A stretch of DNA of 64,000 nt, taken from contig CANMYO010000002.1 of NCBI GenBank assembly GCA_947502145.1, positions 744,001 to 808,000 of the forward strand, written 5' to 3'. Shown one piece after another: positions 14,958 to 24,483 of this stretch. The stretch's first letter is position 1, and the number at the start of each line of letters is the position of its first letter. Under the pieces are notes generated by a model. The model ran no database searches. It saw only the letters and a program-made list of their open reading frames with translations, and had not been told where the DNA came from. This DNA is from an uncultured Paracoccaceae bacterium. Lineage in GTDB: Bacteria > Pseudomonadota > Alphaproteobacteria > Rhodobacterales > Rhodobacteraceae. A program made the position numbers and the translations under genes.

Positions 14958-15567
14958 ACGCGGTTATCATCACGGCAATCTGAAAGAGGCGCTGGTCAAC
15001 GGCTGTCTGAAACTGATCGAGGCGAAGGGCCCAACCGGGTTTACCCTGTCCGAAGCCGCCCGCGAGGCCGGCGTGACCCCTGCCGCCGTCTACCGCCACT
15101 TTGAAGGTCGCGAAGACCTGATCGCAGAGGCTGCGCGCCAAGGTTATGAAATCTTTGGTGATTTGATGGAGCATGCCTATGACAAAGGTCAGCCATCGGC
15201 GCTTTCTGCCTTTGAATCCACCGGCCGCGCCTACCTTGCCTTTGCACGTAAGTTTCCCGGCCATTACGTGGCGATGTTTGAATCGGGTATCTCGATCAAT
15301 CGCAATCCCGAGCTGAATGCAGCCGCGACCCGCGCGCTGGGTGTTCTGGAAAAGGCGGCTGAGGATCTGTCACAACATATCCCTGCGGACAAACGGCCAC
15401 CGCCCGCGATGTTCTCGGCCCATATCTGGGCCCTGTCCCATGGCGTGGTAGAACTTTTTGCCCGCGGCAGCCCCGGAACGATCAGCCCCTACCCGCCCGA
15501 AGACCTGCTTGAAACCGGCATCGGTGTGTATCTGCGCGGCCTCGGTCTGATCTCGCCCGACGCATAG
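14950..15567 (+). CDS. TetR/AcrR family transcriptional regulator
   Basis: HGNLKEALVNGCLKLIEAKGPTGFTLSEAAREAGVTPAAVYRHFEGREDLIAEAA; ATG overlaps ppk2 stop. Confidence 0.92.
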   Translation: MPKRGYHHGNLKEALVNGCLKLIEAKGPTGFTLSEAAREAGVTPAAVYRHFEGREDLIAEAARQGYEIFGDLMEHAYDKGQPSALSAFESTGRAYLAFARKFPGHYVAMFESGISINRNPELNAAATRALGVLEKAAEDLSQHIPADKRPPPAMFSAHIWALSHGVVELFARGSPGTISPYPPEDLLETGIGVYLRGLGLISPDA

Positions 15568-15627
15568 CTGGTTGCAAAGCCGGACCCAGCCTGCCAGTTT
15601 TTGCCAAACAACGATTGCAGGCATCCT

Positions 15628-16143
15628 ATGGACGGCACACTTGCGGCGATTTTTATCATCGCATCGCTTACAGATATGACCTTGAACGATTGCCCGACGG
15701 GCTGTCTGACCCGCTCAGATGCCCCTGCACGTCTTGTGCTGCAAGGCGCCGCTGTCGAATTTGATTCCGAAATCATCGGGTCGGAACTGTCCGTCGGATA
15801 TGACTTTGGCAGCAGTTACGGCCCGTTTCAGCCCGCGGTTCTGGCCTCGCTGACCGATTCCGGGCGGATATGGGTGGGTGCTGGCGCACGTTGGGAAAAG
15901 GCACTGACGCAGGATGGTGGGTTTTATGTCGATGCCGCGTTGATGCCCGGAGTTGATATTGGCGGCTCTGGCCCTGATCTGGGCGGCAATCTGCAGTTCC
16001 GCGCCTCTGTGGGGGTCGGTTATGCCTTTGACAATGGCGCGCGGCTTACGTTGTCCTACGATCACAGATCCAACGGGGACATCCGCGCCCTGAACCCCGG
16101 GCTTGAAACAATTTCAGCCCGCTATGCAATCACGCTCGATTAG
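15628..16143 (+). CDS. Acyloxyacyl hydrolase / lipid A 3-O-deacylase (PagL-like)
   Basis: C-terminal LTLSYDHRSNGDIRALNPGLETISARYAI matches the PagL H-x-S-N region; outer-membrane barrel-like strands. Start uncertain (15601 possible). Confidence 0.75.
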   Translation: MDGTLAAIFIIASLTDMTLNDCPTGCLTRSDAPARLVLQGAAVEFDSEIIGSELSVGYDFGSSYGPFQPAVLASLTDSGRIWVGAGARWEKALTQDGGFYVDAALMPGVDIGGSGPDLGGNLQFRASVGVGYAFDNGARLTLSYDHRSNGDIRALNPGLETISARYAITLD

Positions 16144-17213
16144 AACGGCACAAGCGCCCGTTCGTCCCAACCCACTCGCGCATGATCTCCGATTTCGAGA
16201 ACCGGGCGACCGATCATGTTTTTCATAGCGATTGTAATTGGTTCTGCGACGTCTTTGATGCACATGTGATAATAGGTCATGTCGCCATAATAGACCACCT
16301 CATCAACCGTGGCCGGCACCGTATGACGGGGCGCAACCTCTCCCTCAAACAGCACACTCAGCGTTTCTGGCCGGATACCAACGGCTGAAATCTTTGAGGC
16401 GGCAATCCCGTCGGGCTGTGGAACCTCACATTGCCCCAGCCCTGCGACCTGCAATGTCACAACCGCCCCGTCAGTCAGAACCTGGGCGTCAAGAAAGTTC
16501 ATCTTGCCGATAAATTCTGCCACTTGCCGTGAATTCGGACGCCGGTACAGGGTTTCGGGATCAGCCAATTGCCCGATCCTGCCTTCAAACATGACCGCGA
16601 TGCGATCTGACATCACCAGCGCCTCTTCTTGATCATGGGTGACCAGAATGAAGGTGATCCCAACGGCGCGCTGCAAGCGGATCAGTTCAACCTGCATATG
16701 TTCGCGCATCTTCTTGTCCAGCGCTGACAGCGGCTCGTCCAGCAGCAGAACCTTGGGTTTCAGGATCAGTGCGCGCGCAAGGGCAACCCGTTGCCGCTGC
16801 CCGCCAGACAGGGCGTGCGCGGCGCGTTTTTCGTAGCCCGCAAGCCCGACCATATCCAATGCCTCTGCCACCGCTGCGGCCCGTTCGGTCCGTGACAACC
16901 CCGCTTTGCGCAGACCAAAGGAGACGTTTTCGCCGACGCTCAGATGGGGGAATATCGCGTAGGACTGAAATACCATGTTTGTGGGGCGAAGATTGGCCGC
17001 AACACCCGCCATATTCTGCCCTGCCAGCATCACAACGCCGTCCGACACATCCTCAAACCCGGCGATCACGCGCAACAGCGTGGTTTTGCCGCACCCTGAC
17101 GGCCCCAGCAGGGAAAAGAACTCACCCGCGTTGATGATCAGATTGATGTCGCGCAGCGCGTGGTAGTCACCATAGTATTTCTGCACGTTTGTCAGTTGGA
17201 TCAGCCCGCTCAC
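16140..17213 (-). CDS. potA: Spermidine/putrescine-type ABC transporter ATP-binding protein
   Basis: FFSLLGPSGCGKTTLLRVIAGFE, LSGGQRQRVALARAL, LLLDEPLSALD; GTG start at 17213 overlapping the upstream stop. Confidence 0.88.
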   Translation of the reverse strand: MSGLIQLTNVQKYYGDYHALRDINLIINAGEFFSLLGPSGCGKTTLLRVIAGFEDVSDGVVMLAGQNMAGVAANLRPTNMVFQSYAIFPHLSVGENVSFGLRKAGLSRTERAAAVAEALDMVGLAGYEKRAAHALSGGQRQRVALARALILKPKVLLLDEPLSALDKKMREHMQVELIRLQRAVGITFILVTHDQEEALVMSDRIAVMFEGRIGQLADPETLYRRPNSRQVAEFIGKMNFLDAQVLTDGAVVTLQVAGLGQCEVPQPDGIAASKISAVGIRPETLSVLFEGEVAPRHTVPATVDEVVYYGDMTYYHMCIKDVAEPITIAMKNMIGRPVLEIGDHARVGWDERALVPF

Positions 17214-18010
17214 AAAAAGCCCCCTATGTCGGATTTCCCGGCTCTGCGCACGCCACGGCGACGCAACATTTCTGCAATGCTGAGCAGCACAATCGACAGC
17301 GCAACAAGGATCGTGCCAAGTGCCATGACGATGGGAAGCTGCGCGGGAAAGCGCAACAGCCCCCAGATATAGACCGGCAAGGTTGGCTGCGTTCCACTCA
17401 GGAAAAACGCGATGATGAATTCGTCCAGGCTGATGGTGAAGCCAATCAGCATGGAGGCGATGATCCCCGGCATAACAAGCGGCAAGGTGACAAGCCGAAA
17501 CGCCGACCATCGGCTTTCGCCCAGGTCCATCGCCGCCTCTTCCATGGATGGATCAAGGCTCTGAAAAGCCCCGTTAAGGATGGCGATGGAAAACGGCGTG
17601 CTGATCAAGACATGTGCCGCCACAATGGTCCAGATCGACAAGTCCACGTCCAACACCTGCCGTAGCACCACCAAAAGCGATACCGCCACGATAATCTCGG
17701 GCAAGACCAGCGGCAGCATCACAAACCCGATGACCCCGCCCTTGCCGGGAAAATGCGCCATGGTACCGGCCCGGGCAGCACAGAGCCCCAGCACCGTCGA
17801 CAAGACTGCAGTTGAAAACGCAATGATCGCCGAATTTTTCAACGCAACCTGCATCGATCTATTGTCAGCCAGCGCAGTGAACCATTCGGTGGTGAAACCG
17901 GCCAGCGGAAAGGCAATGATCGTTGCATCGTTGAAGGCGAACAACGGCAGCAGAACGATCGGTGCATAGAGGAACACCAGATACATCACGGCATAAATGC
18001 GCAGGGTCAT
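17210..18010 (-). CDS. potC: ABC transporter permease (PotC-like)
   Basis: 266 aa; multi-TM, EAAMDLGESRWSAFRLVTLPLVMPGI EAA loop, SLDEFIIAFF. Confidence 0.88.
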   Translation of the reverse strand: MTLRIYAVMYLVFLYAPIVLLPLFAFNDATIIAFPLAGFTTEWFTALADNRSMQVALKNSAIIAFSTAVLSTVLGLCAARAGTMAHFPGKGGVIGFVMLPLVLPEIIVAVSLLVVLRQVLDVDLSIWTIVAAHVLISTPFSIAILNGAFQSLDPSMEEAAMDLGESRWSAFRLVTLPLVMPGIIASMLIGFTISLDEFIIAFFLSGTQPTLPVYIWGLLRFPAQLPIVMALGTILVALSIVLLSIAEMLRRRGVRRAGKSDIGGFL

Positions 18011-18873
18011 TGGCGTCTCCGCAACCAGCGCCGGTTCAGCAGTACAAACACCACGGAAATCGCTGTGACACTCAGCATCGCGACAATGGCAAGGGCGGCC
18101 CCAAGCGGCGCATTGTTCAGCTCGCGAAACTGGATCTGTATGATATTGGAGATCAGCTTGCCCCCGGCACCACCCATCAGCTCCGGCGTCACATAGTCAC
18201 CAATTGTCGGAATAAAGACGATCAGGACCGCGCCGACAACACCGGGCATCGAAAGGGGCAGCGTGACCCGGAAAAATGTGCGCAGCTTGCCTTCGCCAAG
18301 GTCCTGACTGGCCTCAAGCAACGACCGGTCGATCTTTTCCAGTGCCACAAAGATCGGCAGGATCGCAAAGGGCGCAAAGGCATGCGCCAATGTGATGATG
18401 ACGGCATTCACGTTATAAAGGATGAAGGTCAGCGGCTCGTCGATCAGGCCGGCAGAGATCAGGCCAGAATTGATGACACCATTATAGCCCAGAATGACCT
18501 TCCACAGGAAAACCCGCACCAGATAGCTGGTCCAGAATGGAACCGTGATCAGAAACAGCCAAAGCGATTTGCGCCCGGGATCCACCTTAAATGACACATA
18601 ATAAGCGATCGGATAGGCAAGGATGACGGTTACTGCGGTCACGCAGGCAGAGACCATGATCGAGCGCTGCAGCAATGCGCCATAGATCGGTTTATCGCGG
18701 ATTTCCCGATAGTTATCCAATGTCCAGGTCGTATCTACGGTCACAAAATCCTGCGTCCAGAAACTGAACAACACGATCGCCATCAAGGGTGCGGCAAGCA
18801 GGATCAGCGCGTAGCCCGCGGGCGGAAACAAAAGCAGCATACTGCGCCGTTGCGCGCGTGTTGGGGTGCGCAT
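18007..18873 (-). CDS. potB: ABC transporter permease (PotB-like)
   Basis: 288 aa; EASQDLGEGKLRTFFRVTLPLSMPGVVGAVLIVFIPTIGDYVTPELMGG. Confidence 0.88.
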   Translation of the reverse strand: MRTPTRAQRRSMLLLFPPAGYALILLAAPLMAIVLFSFWTQDFVTVDTTWTLDNYREIRDKPIYGALLQRSIMVSACVTAVTVILAYPIAYYVSFKVDPGRKSLWLFLITVPFWTSYLVRVFLWKVILGYNGVINSGLISAGLIDEPLTFILYNVNAVIITLAHAFAPFAILPIFVALEKIDRSLLEASQDLGEGKLRTFFRVTLPLSMPGVVGAVLIVFIPTIGDYVTPELMGGAGGKLISNIIQIQFRELNNAPLGAALAIVAMLSVTAISVVFVLLNRRWLRRRQ

Positions 18874-18979
18874 GACATCTCCGCCTGATGCCCGGTGACT
18901 GGGCCATGAACCTCTCGATTGTTTGTCGGGCGGAACACCGGGCTTGTCAATTTGCCTTATTGACGTCGGAGGGGCCGGA

Positions 18980-19345
18980 TCACACCGCGCGTTGGACCGA
19001 CTCCAGCGTCAGCGTCCATTGATTTGCTGCTGCCCTGCTTGGTTCGACCTTGGTCACCTTGCCGGAAATGCCAAATTTGCGACCCGCCGTATCCGTCATC
19101 GACAGCATGATAATCTTGACTTGCGATGGCACGAGGCTCTGCGCAGTCGCCCTGTCAACGCCGTCCAGCTGCAATGTGACGGGCTGCCCGGGGTTTTGCT
19201 GGACCACATGTGTCAACTCATGGGCCAGCAGCGCTTTCCCCTGTCGCTGGCCAATGCCGCGATCAACGGTGATTGATCCACAGGTTCCAATCTCCTTGCG
19301 GTCCACGGTCAGCGAAACGCTGCCGCCGTTCGATTTCAGGTCCAT
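18980..19345 (-). CDS. Small HExxH (HELTH) DUF4157-like protein
   Basis: 120 aa from ATG 19345 with GGAGGG SD: MDLKSNGG...GKALLAHELTHVVQQNPGQPVTLQLDGV.... Confidence 0.7.
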   Translation of the reverse strand: MDLKSNGGSVSLTVDRKEIGTCGSITVDRGIGQRQGKALLAHELTHVVQQNPGQPVTLQLDGVDRATAQSLVPSQVKIIMLSMTDTAGRKFGISGKVTKVEPSRAAANQWTLTLESVQRAV

Positions 19346-19416
19346 GACATCCCTCCGCATTGCATCGCAAATTACCACAACTCGGGTGATTCTGCAGTAT
19401 CGGCCCGCCCGGTCGG

Positions 19417-20166
19417 TCAGGAGGTTCTGTTTAACCAATCTTCGCAAAGGTCATAAAACTGTTCGTCAGCGGCGAACCATCTGGCAAGATTTGCGCGGGC
19501 CTTTTCGGACAACTCAGGGATTTCGCCATAATCCCTGACCCGCGTTTGCACCGGATCAGTCGATATCTGAACCGCGACATCAAGATTAAGTTTGTCACAT
19601 AACACGCTGATATCATTTGAAAGATGCTCCTGCCGCAGGATATGGACAGGGGGGCGCAGGTCCAACATATGTCCAGACAGGGCAAACCAATCGACCTGAT
19701 GCTGCGCGGTGTGGCGGATCGTCACCATCGCCGCCAGGGCCGCCGCGCCATCTGCGCCGGGTGCATATAGCGCCTCAGCCAGATCATTGGCATGTTCAAA
19801 CCGCTGAAACACCAGCCTTTCATCCGCGCTCCACGGGATTTCCCGCAGCGGGCGACCCTCTGCCTTGCGGTGATAGAAACCCGATTTGAAACGGCTGGCC
19901 GGGCGACGGATCGAAAAGAAGAATTCTGCCGTTGCGGGAAGGTGGCGCAACATGACCTCGTGACTATGTGGCACGATGCGGACCCTGGATTTCCCCGCGT
20001 CCAATTGCTGCGCGATGTTGCGCACCTGTGTCCCGGCATTCTTTCCAATATGCAGGAAGTGGACCACCCGGCCGCCCTTGGCCGGCCTGGGATTTCGGAC
20101 CCGCAACGGGTGAATACCCAGTGACTGGGACGCATTCATCGCCAGCTTTCGCAGTTGTGCCCTCAC
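19417..20166 (-). CDS. Sulfotransferase-like protein
   Basis: 249 aa; VVHFLHIGKNAGTQVRN (PAPS 5'-loop-like), FFFSIRRPASRFKSGFYHR, ILRQEHLSNDI. Confidence 0.7.
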   Translation of the reverse strand: MRAQLRKLAMNASQSLGIHPLRVRNPRPAKGGRVVHFLHIGKNAGTQVRNIAQQLDAGKSRVRIVPHSHEVMLRHLPATAEFFFSIRRPASRFKSGFYHRKAEGRPLREIPWSADERLVFQRFEHANDLAEALYAPGADGAAALAAMVTIRHTAQHQVDWFALSGHMLDLRPPVHILRQEHLSNDISVLCDKLNLDVAVQISTDPVQTRVRDYGEIPELSEKARANLARWFAADEQFYDLCEDWLNRTS

Positions 20167-20221
20167 AAATCGGCCCCCTTCAACGTCCCTGCCCCACCCT
20201 AGCCCGGCCCAACCGGTGTGA

Positions 20222-20252
20222 CAAAAGAAGAAGGGCCCGGCGAACCGGACCC
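20222..20252 (-). terminator. Rho-independent terminator downstream of rpsI
   Basis: Minus strand GGGTCCGG-TTCG-CCGGGCCC then TTCTTCTTTT; 8-bp stem with UUCG tetraloop. Confidence 0.92.
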
Positions 20253-20277
20253 CCCAATACGTGTTGTCGCAAACGTC

Positions 20278-20784
20278 TTAACGCTTGGAGAACTGGAAGC
20301 TCTTACGGGCCTTGGCCTTACCGTACTTTTTACGTTCAACCACACGGCTGTCACGTGTCAGGAAGCCAGCGGCTTTCAATGCGGCGCGCAGGGTCGGATC
20401 ATAAAGCTGCAGCGCTTTTGAAATGCCATGCTTGACCGCGCCAGCCTGACCGGACAGGCCACCACCGGCAACCGTTGCCATCACGTCGAACTGGTCAACA
20501 ACACCGGCAACCTGAAATGGCTGACGCAGGATCATTTGCAGCACGGGACGTGCAAAATAGACCGGCATGTCCTTGCCGTTCACGGTGACCTTGCCAGAGC
20601 CTGGCTTGATCCAGACGCGGGCAACCGCATCCTTCCGCTTACCAGTCGCATAGGACCGGCCCAGCTCGTCGCGGACGGGCTCACGGGTGATTTCAGGCTC
20701 GGCAACAGCAGCGGGCGCATCCGCAACGGCGACGCCTTCGGCGACTTGGCCCAGCTCTTCGAGGGAATTGACTTGATCGGCCAT
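20278..20784 (-). CDS. rpsI: 30S ribosomal protein S9 (N-terminally extended)
   Basis: [27 protein letters not shown]...[24 protein letters not shown]-type C-terminus. Confidence 0.97.
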   Translation of the reverse strand: MADQVNSLEELGQVAEGVAVADAPAAVAEPEITREPVRDELGRSYATGKRKDAVARVWIKPGSGKVTVNGKDMPVYFARPVLQMILRQPFQVAGVVDQFDVMATVAGGGLSGQAGAVKHGISKALQLYDPTLRAALKAAGFLTRDSRVVERKKYGKAKARKSFQFSKR

Positions 20785-21245
20785 TATGCAGTCCTCGTAT
20801 TCTTCTTGTTCATGGACTTCACGTCCAGAACTTCCGGCTTCTGGGCGTCCATGCCATGCTCTGTGCCTGCGAAAACCCGCAGGTGAGTCATTTGCTGACG
20901 GCTCAGTTTGCCACCGGGCAGCATGCGCTGAACGGCTTTCATGACGACACGCTCGGGATGCGCGCCTTCCAGGATTTCGCCCTTGGTCTTGGACTTGATC
21001 CCGCCGGGGTGGCCGGTGTGCCAGTAGTAGTTTTCGTCACGCTTCTTGCCAGTCATCTGGATTTTTTCAGCGTTGATTACGATCACGTTGTCGCCCATGT
21101 CCATGTGCGGGGTGAACGATGGCTTGTGCTTGCCGCGCAAGCGCATGGCGATGATCGAGGCAAGACGGCCCAGAACAACGCCTTCGGCGTCAATCAGGAT
21201 CCATTTCTTGTCGATATCCGCCGGGGTAGCGGTAAAGGTTTTCAT
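20784..21245 (-). CDS. rplM: 50S ribosomal protein L13
   Basis: [55 protein letters not shown]. Confidence 0.97.
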   Translation of the reverse strand: MKTFTATPADIDKKWILIDAEGVVLGRLASIIAMRLRGKHKPSFTPHMDMGDNVIVINAEKIQMTGKKRDENYYWHTGHPGGIKSKTKGEILEGAHPERVVMKAVQRMLPGGKLSRQQMTHLRVFAGTEHGMDAQKPEVLDVKSMNKKNTRTA

Positions 21246-21393
21246 ATCTCACCTAGAAAGGTAGGGGGGCCCTTGCGGGCCCGTCATTCGGATGGGTGGC
21301 TTATAAAGGGCGGCCCGTAACAGTCAAGCATAGTCACGGCGAAATTATTGTTTGATTCCAATGCTATACAAAATAGGTATTATTTTACCCCAT

Positions 21394-22794
21394 CTAACCG
21401 TCGATTGTGCTCTCCGGATTGGCCAAAAGCATGTTCATATCCTCAAGCGCGCGCAGAAACCGGGCTTCATCGCTGCAAGTATTTACGCCAAGACGTACCG
21501 CATTGGGGGCTCGATCCCCCGAAAGCACGAACTCATCAACGCCGCGGATGGTAATCCCGCGCCTTTCACAAGCCATGACAAAGCTTGAGGCCCGCCAGCC
21601 GTTTGGCATGTTCAGCAGCACGAACGGCGCGTCTTCCCGCCATTTCAGATCCCAGCCACCCAGCCGATTTACGGTGGCCCGCACCCTTGCAGCCGTGTGG
21701 ACCTGAACCTTGTCGCGAATCGCCCGCGCATCGCCCGAGGTCAACAAATCGGTGCAGACATCCAGGATCGGCTGTGCGACGCCGTAAAACGAGCTCTGTG
21801 CAATCTGCCGCAATGCCCGGCCGCGATCCTCCGGCGCAACAATAAAGCCAAAGCGCAGCGCGCCACTGACCGATTTGGTCAAGGACGAAACGTAGTAGCT
21901 CTGTTTGGGCAGGATCGCCCGATATCCGGGCACCTCCGTTTGGGAGGTACAGTGACAATCATCCTCGATAATCGTCAGGCCGTATCGTTCCGCCAGCGCC
22001 GCGATCTCCTTCTTGCGTCGCAGACTTGTCTTGACCGTTGTTGGGCTGTGAACCTCTGCCGCGGTCAACAGAACCTGACCGCCGTGTTTGCGATAGGCTT
22101 CTGCCAGCCCTTCGGGCGTGATGCCCTCGTCATCCATTGGCAGGCCAACCACTTCGGCCCGCAACATGCGCGCCGCGTGGCGCACGCCGGGATAGGCAAG
22201 CTCTTCGGTCAGGATCACCGGATGTGCTCCGTGCAAGATGGCCTGCAGCGCAATGATGCAGCAGTTCTGCGCGCCATTGCCCAGAACCACGTCATCCGCG
22301 TCAAAGCCCCCCAGCCGCGCGGCCCCGATCCAGTCAACAACGGCGGCGCGGGCCGCAAAATCGGTTTCCGCGGTCGGATAATTGATGTGCCTGCGTCGGT
22401 GGGACTGCCCCAGGCGGATAAAGGCGGCATCAATCAACCGCCCCTGCCCGACATCGGGCACCCGGCTGCTGCGGAAATCGGCGGTGCGTTCATCGACGGT
22501 CTGGATCAGTGGTTGCTCAACGGGCCGGTCCTTGGTCAGGGTTCCCGCGACATAGGTGCCACGCCCGACCTCGGCGACCAACCGCCCTTCATTGGTCAAA
22601 ACACCATAGGCGCGGGCAACTGTCCCCGGCGTTACCCCAACCTGATAGGCCAGATCACGCACTGTCGGCAGACGTGTTCCCGCGCGCAGGACGCCATTTG
22701 CAATTCCGTCCCGGATTGCCTGCGCCAGGGCCTTGTATTTGGATCGACCTGCGCCCGACAAATCGGGACGCCATTTTGTATCAGGTACAATCAT
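21394..22794 (-). CDS. MocR-type (GntR HTH + aminotransferase I fold) transcriptional regulator
   Basis: N-terminal GntR wHTH RLPTVRDLAYQVGVTPGTVARAYGVL; C-terminal PLP fold with SSLTKSVSGALRFGFIVAP. Confidence 0.92.
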   Translation of the reverse strand: MIVPDTKWRPDLSGAGRSKYKALAQAIRDGIANGVLRAGTRLPTVRDLAYQVGVTPGTVARAYGVLTNEGRLVAEVGRGTYVAGTLTKDRPVEQPLIQTVDERTADFRSSRVPDVGQGRLIDAAFIRLGQSHRRRHINYPTAETDFAARAAVVDWIGAARLGGFDADDVVLGNGAQNCCIIALQAILHGAHPVILTEELAYPGVRHAARMLRAEVVGLPMDDEGITPEGLAEAYRKHGGQVLLTAAEVHSPTTVKTSLRRKKEIAALAERYGLTIIEDDCHCTSQTEVPGYRAILPKQSYYVSSLTKSVSGALRFGFIVAPEDRGRALRQIAQSSFYGVAQPILDVCTDLLTSGDARAIRDKVQVHTAARVRATVNRLGGWDLKWREDAPFVLLNMPNGWRASSFVMACERRGITIRGVDEFVLSGDRAPNAVRLGVNTCSDEARFLRALEDMNMLLANPESTIDG

Positions 22795-22880
22795 TTCCTA
22801 GACCAGTACATTCCCACATTGTATCAATAATAGGTAACATGTCGTTGCATTGTGTCAATACAATTTAGAGGAGTTGTCCC

Positions 22881-23108
22881 ATGTCACATTCGCTCCACGT
22901 CGCGCATCTTGCGCAGTTGAACAGTCAGAATCGCCTGCCGTCACTGGCGCGCATTCTAGTCTCGCTGGCCGTCGTGGTGACCAAATGGGACATGCGCCAA
23001 AAGTCACGTCGCACCTTGCTGGCCCTGGATCCGCACGAACTTGACGATATTGGCGTTTCGCCAAGCGCCGCCTTGCGCGAAAGCGAGAAACCGTTCTGGA
23101 AGGATTGA
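22881..23108 (+). CDS. DUF1127 domain protein
   Basis: 75 aa; KWDMRQKSRRTLLALDPHELDDIGVSPSAALRESEKPFW. Confidence 0.88.
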   Translation: MSHSLHVAHLAQLNSQNRLPSLARILVSLAVVVTKWDMRQKSRRTLLALDPHELDDIGVSPSAALRESEKPFWKD

Positions 23109-23130
23109 CCGATCATCCCTCTTCCTGACT

Positions 23131-23160
23131 GGGCCGGACATGTTCCGGCCCCCTTTTTTA
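23131..23160 (+). terminator. Rho-independent terminator downstream of the DUF1127 gene
   Basis: GGGCCGGA-CATGT-TCCGGCCC followed by CCTTTTTTA. Confidence 0.92.
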
Positions 23161-23580
23161 TCAACGCGGTGGGATTGAATAGGTCAACGTGGCACGCGCC
23201 ACCGGTGCCGCCTGCCCCTCGCTGAAGATCAGCACATCGCCCACTGCGAGGGATCGCCCCAGTTTGAGCAATCGCGCCTCCGCCAGCAGATCCGCGCCCG
23301 CTGCCGGCTTGCGCATGAAATCAATGCTGCAGTTGGTGGTGACGGCCAGGGCCACCGGACCGATCCGCGACAGGATCGCCAGATATACTGCCACATCCGC
23401 AAGACCAAACATGCTGGGGCCGGAAATTGTACCACCGGGACGCAAATGCTGCTCACCTACGTGCAGCCGCATCACCACGCCCTCCGGCGTCAGGGTCTCT
23501 GTCTTGAACGTTTCTGACACCTGCGGAAATTCCCGCGTCATGAAATCATCAAGCGCGGCCACATCCATCGCCGTTTCCAT
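23161..23580 (-). CDS. PaaI family thioesterase (hotdog fold)
   Basis: RPGGTISGPSMFGLADVAVYLAIL, TNCSIDFMRKP. Confidence 0.85.
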   Translation of the reverse strand: METAMDVAALDDFMTREFPQVSETFKTETLTPEGVVMRLHVGEQHLRPGGTISGPSMFGLADVAVYLAILSRIGPVALAVTTNCSIDFMRKPAAGADLLAEARLLKLGRSLAVGDVLIFSEGQAAPVARATLTYSIPPR

Positions 23581-23631
23581 CCTGGCCCCTCTCGTCTAAA
23601 GCTTGGGGAAACGGAACATGCGGGGGCGTAA

Positions 23632-24417
23632 ATGACAATCCTCAGCCGGTCCGACGCGGACCATATCGCAACCTTGACACTCAGCGCTCCGGCGCGGCTG
23701 AACGCGCTGTCAGATGAGATGATCGCCGCGCTGCAGTCTGCGCTGGATGACATCGCCGCATCACCGGAAATCCGCGTGGTTATTATTGCGGGCGGTGAAA
23801 AGGCGTTCTGCGCCGGCCACGACCTGCGCGAAATGCAAGCCAAACGCGACGCGCCCGATGGTGGGCAGGCCGCGATCAAGGATCTGTTTGACCGCTGTAC
23901 CGCCCTGATGTTGCGCATTCAGTCCCTGCCCCAACCGGTGATTGCGCAGGTGCGCGGCGTCGCGGTTGCAGCAGGTTGCCAATTGGTCGCGACCTGCGAC
24001 CTTGCCGTGGCCAGCGATGATGCACGATTTGGGGTCAACGGCGTCAATATCGGGTTGTTCTGTTCAACCCCGATGGTTGCCCTGACCCGTAACATCCCGC
24101 GCAAGGCGGCCTTTGAAATGCTGACGACGGGCCGGCTTATCAACGCGGAGGAGGCACAGGCGCTGGGGCTTATCAACAAGAGCGTACCGCCAGACTCACT
24201 GGCCGATCAGGCCCGTGCGCTGGCCGCAACGATCGCATCAAAACTGCAAAGCGCTGTGCGCACCGGCAAATCAACCTTTTATGCGCAGGCGCCCATGTCC
24301 ACGCAAGACGCCTATGCGCTCGCTGGCGCTGCCATGGTCAGGAACATGGCCAACCCCGATACGGATGAGGGGATTACCGCATTCCTCGACAAACGCCCGC
24401 CGGACTGGCGGGACTAG
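23632..24417 (+). CDS. Enoyl-CoA hydratase/isomerase family protein
   Basis: VVIIAGGEKAFCAGHDLREM, QVRGVAVAAGCQLVATCDLAVASDDARFG. Confidence 0.9.
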   Translation: MTILSRSDADHIATLTLSAPARLNALSDEMIAALQSALDDIAASPEIRVVIIAGGEKAFCAGHDLREMQAKRDAPDGGQAAIKDLFDRCTALMLRIQSLPQPVIAQVRGVAVAAGCQLVATCDLAVASDDARFGVNGVNIGLFCSTPMVALTRNIPRKAAFEMLTTGRLINAEEAQALGLINKSVPPDSLADQARALAATIASKLQSAVRTGKSTFYAQAPMSTQDAYALAGAAMVRNMANPDTDEGITAFLDKRPPDWRD

Positions 24418-24483
24418 GCCCCATGCGCCCGCGCGGCAGCGCCGCGCGTCACACATGATGTGCGGCGCAGCCGCTCCTTTGGA

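Noticed and set aside
21246-21345. Ribosomal leader element upstream of rplM (GGGCCC-TTGC-GGGCCC hairpin)
   Set aside because: A 6-bp self-complementary hairpin alone is insufficient to call an L13 leader without covariation.
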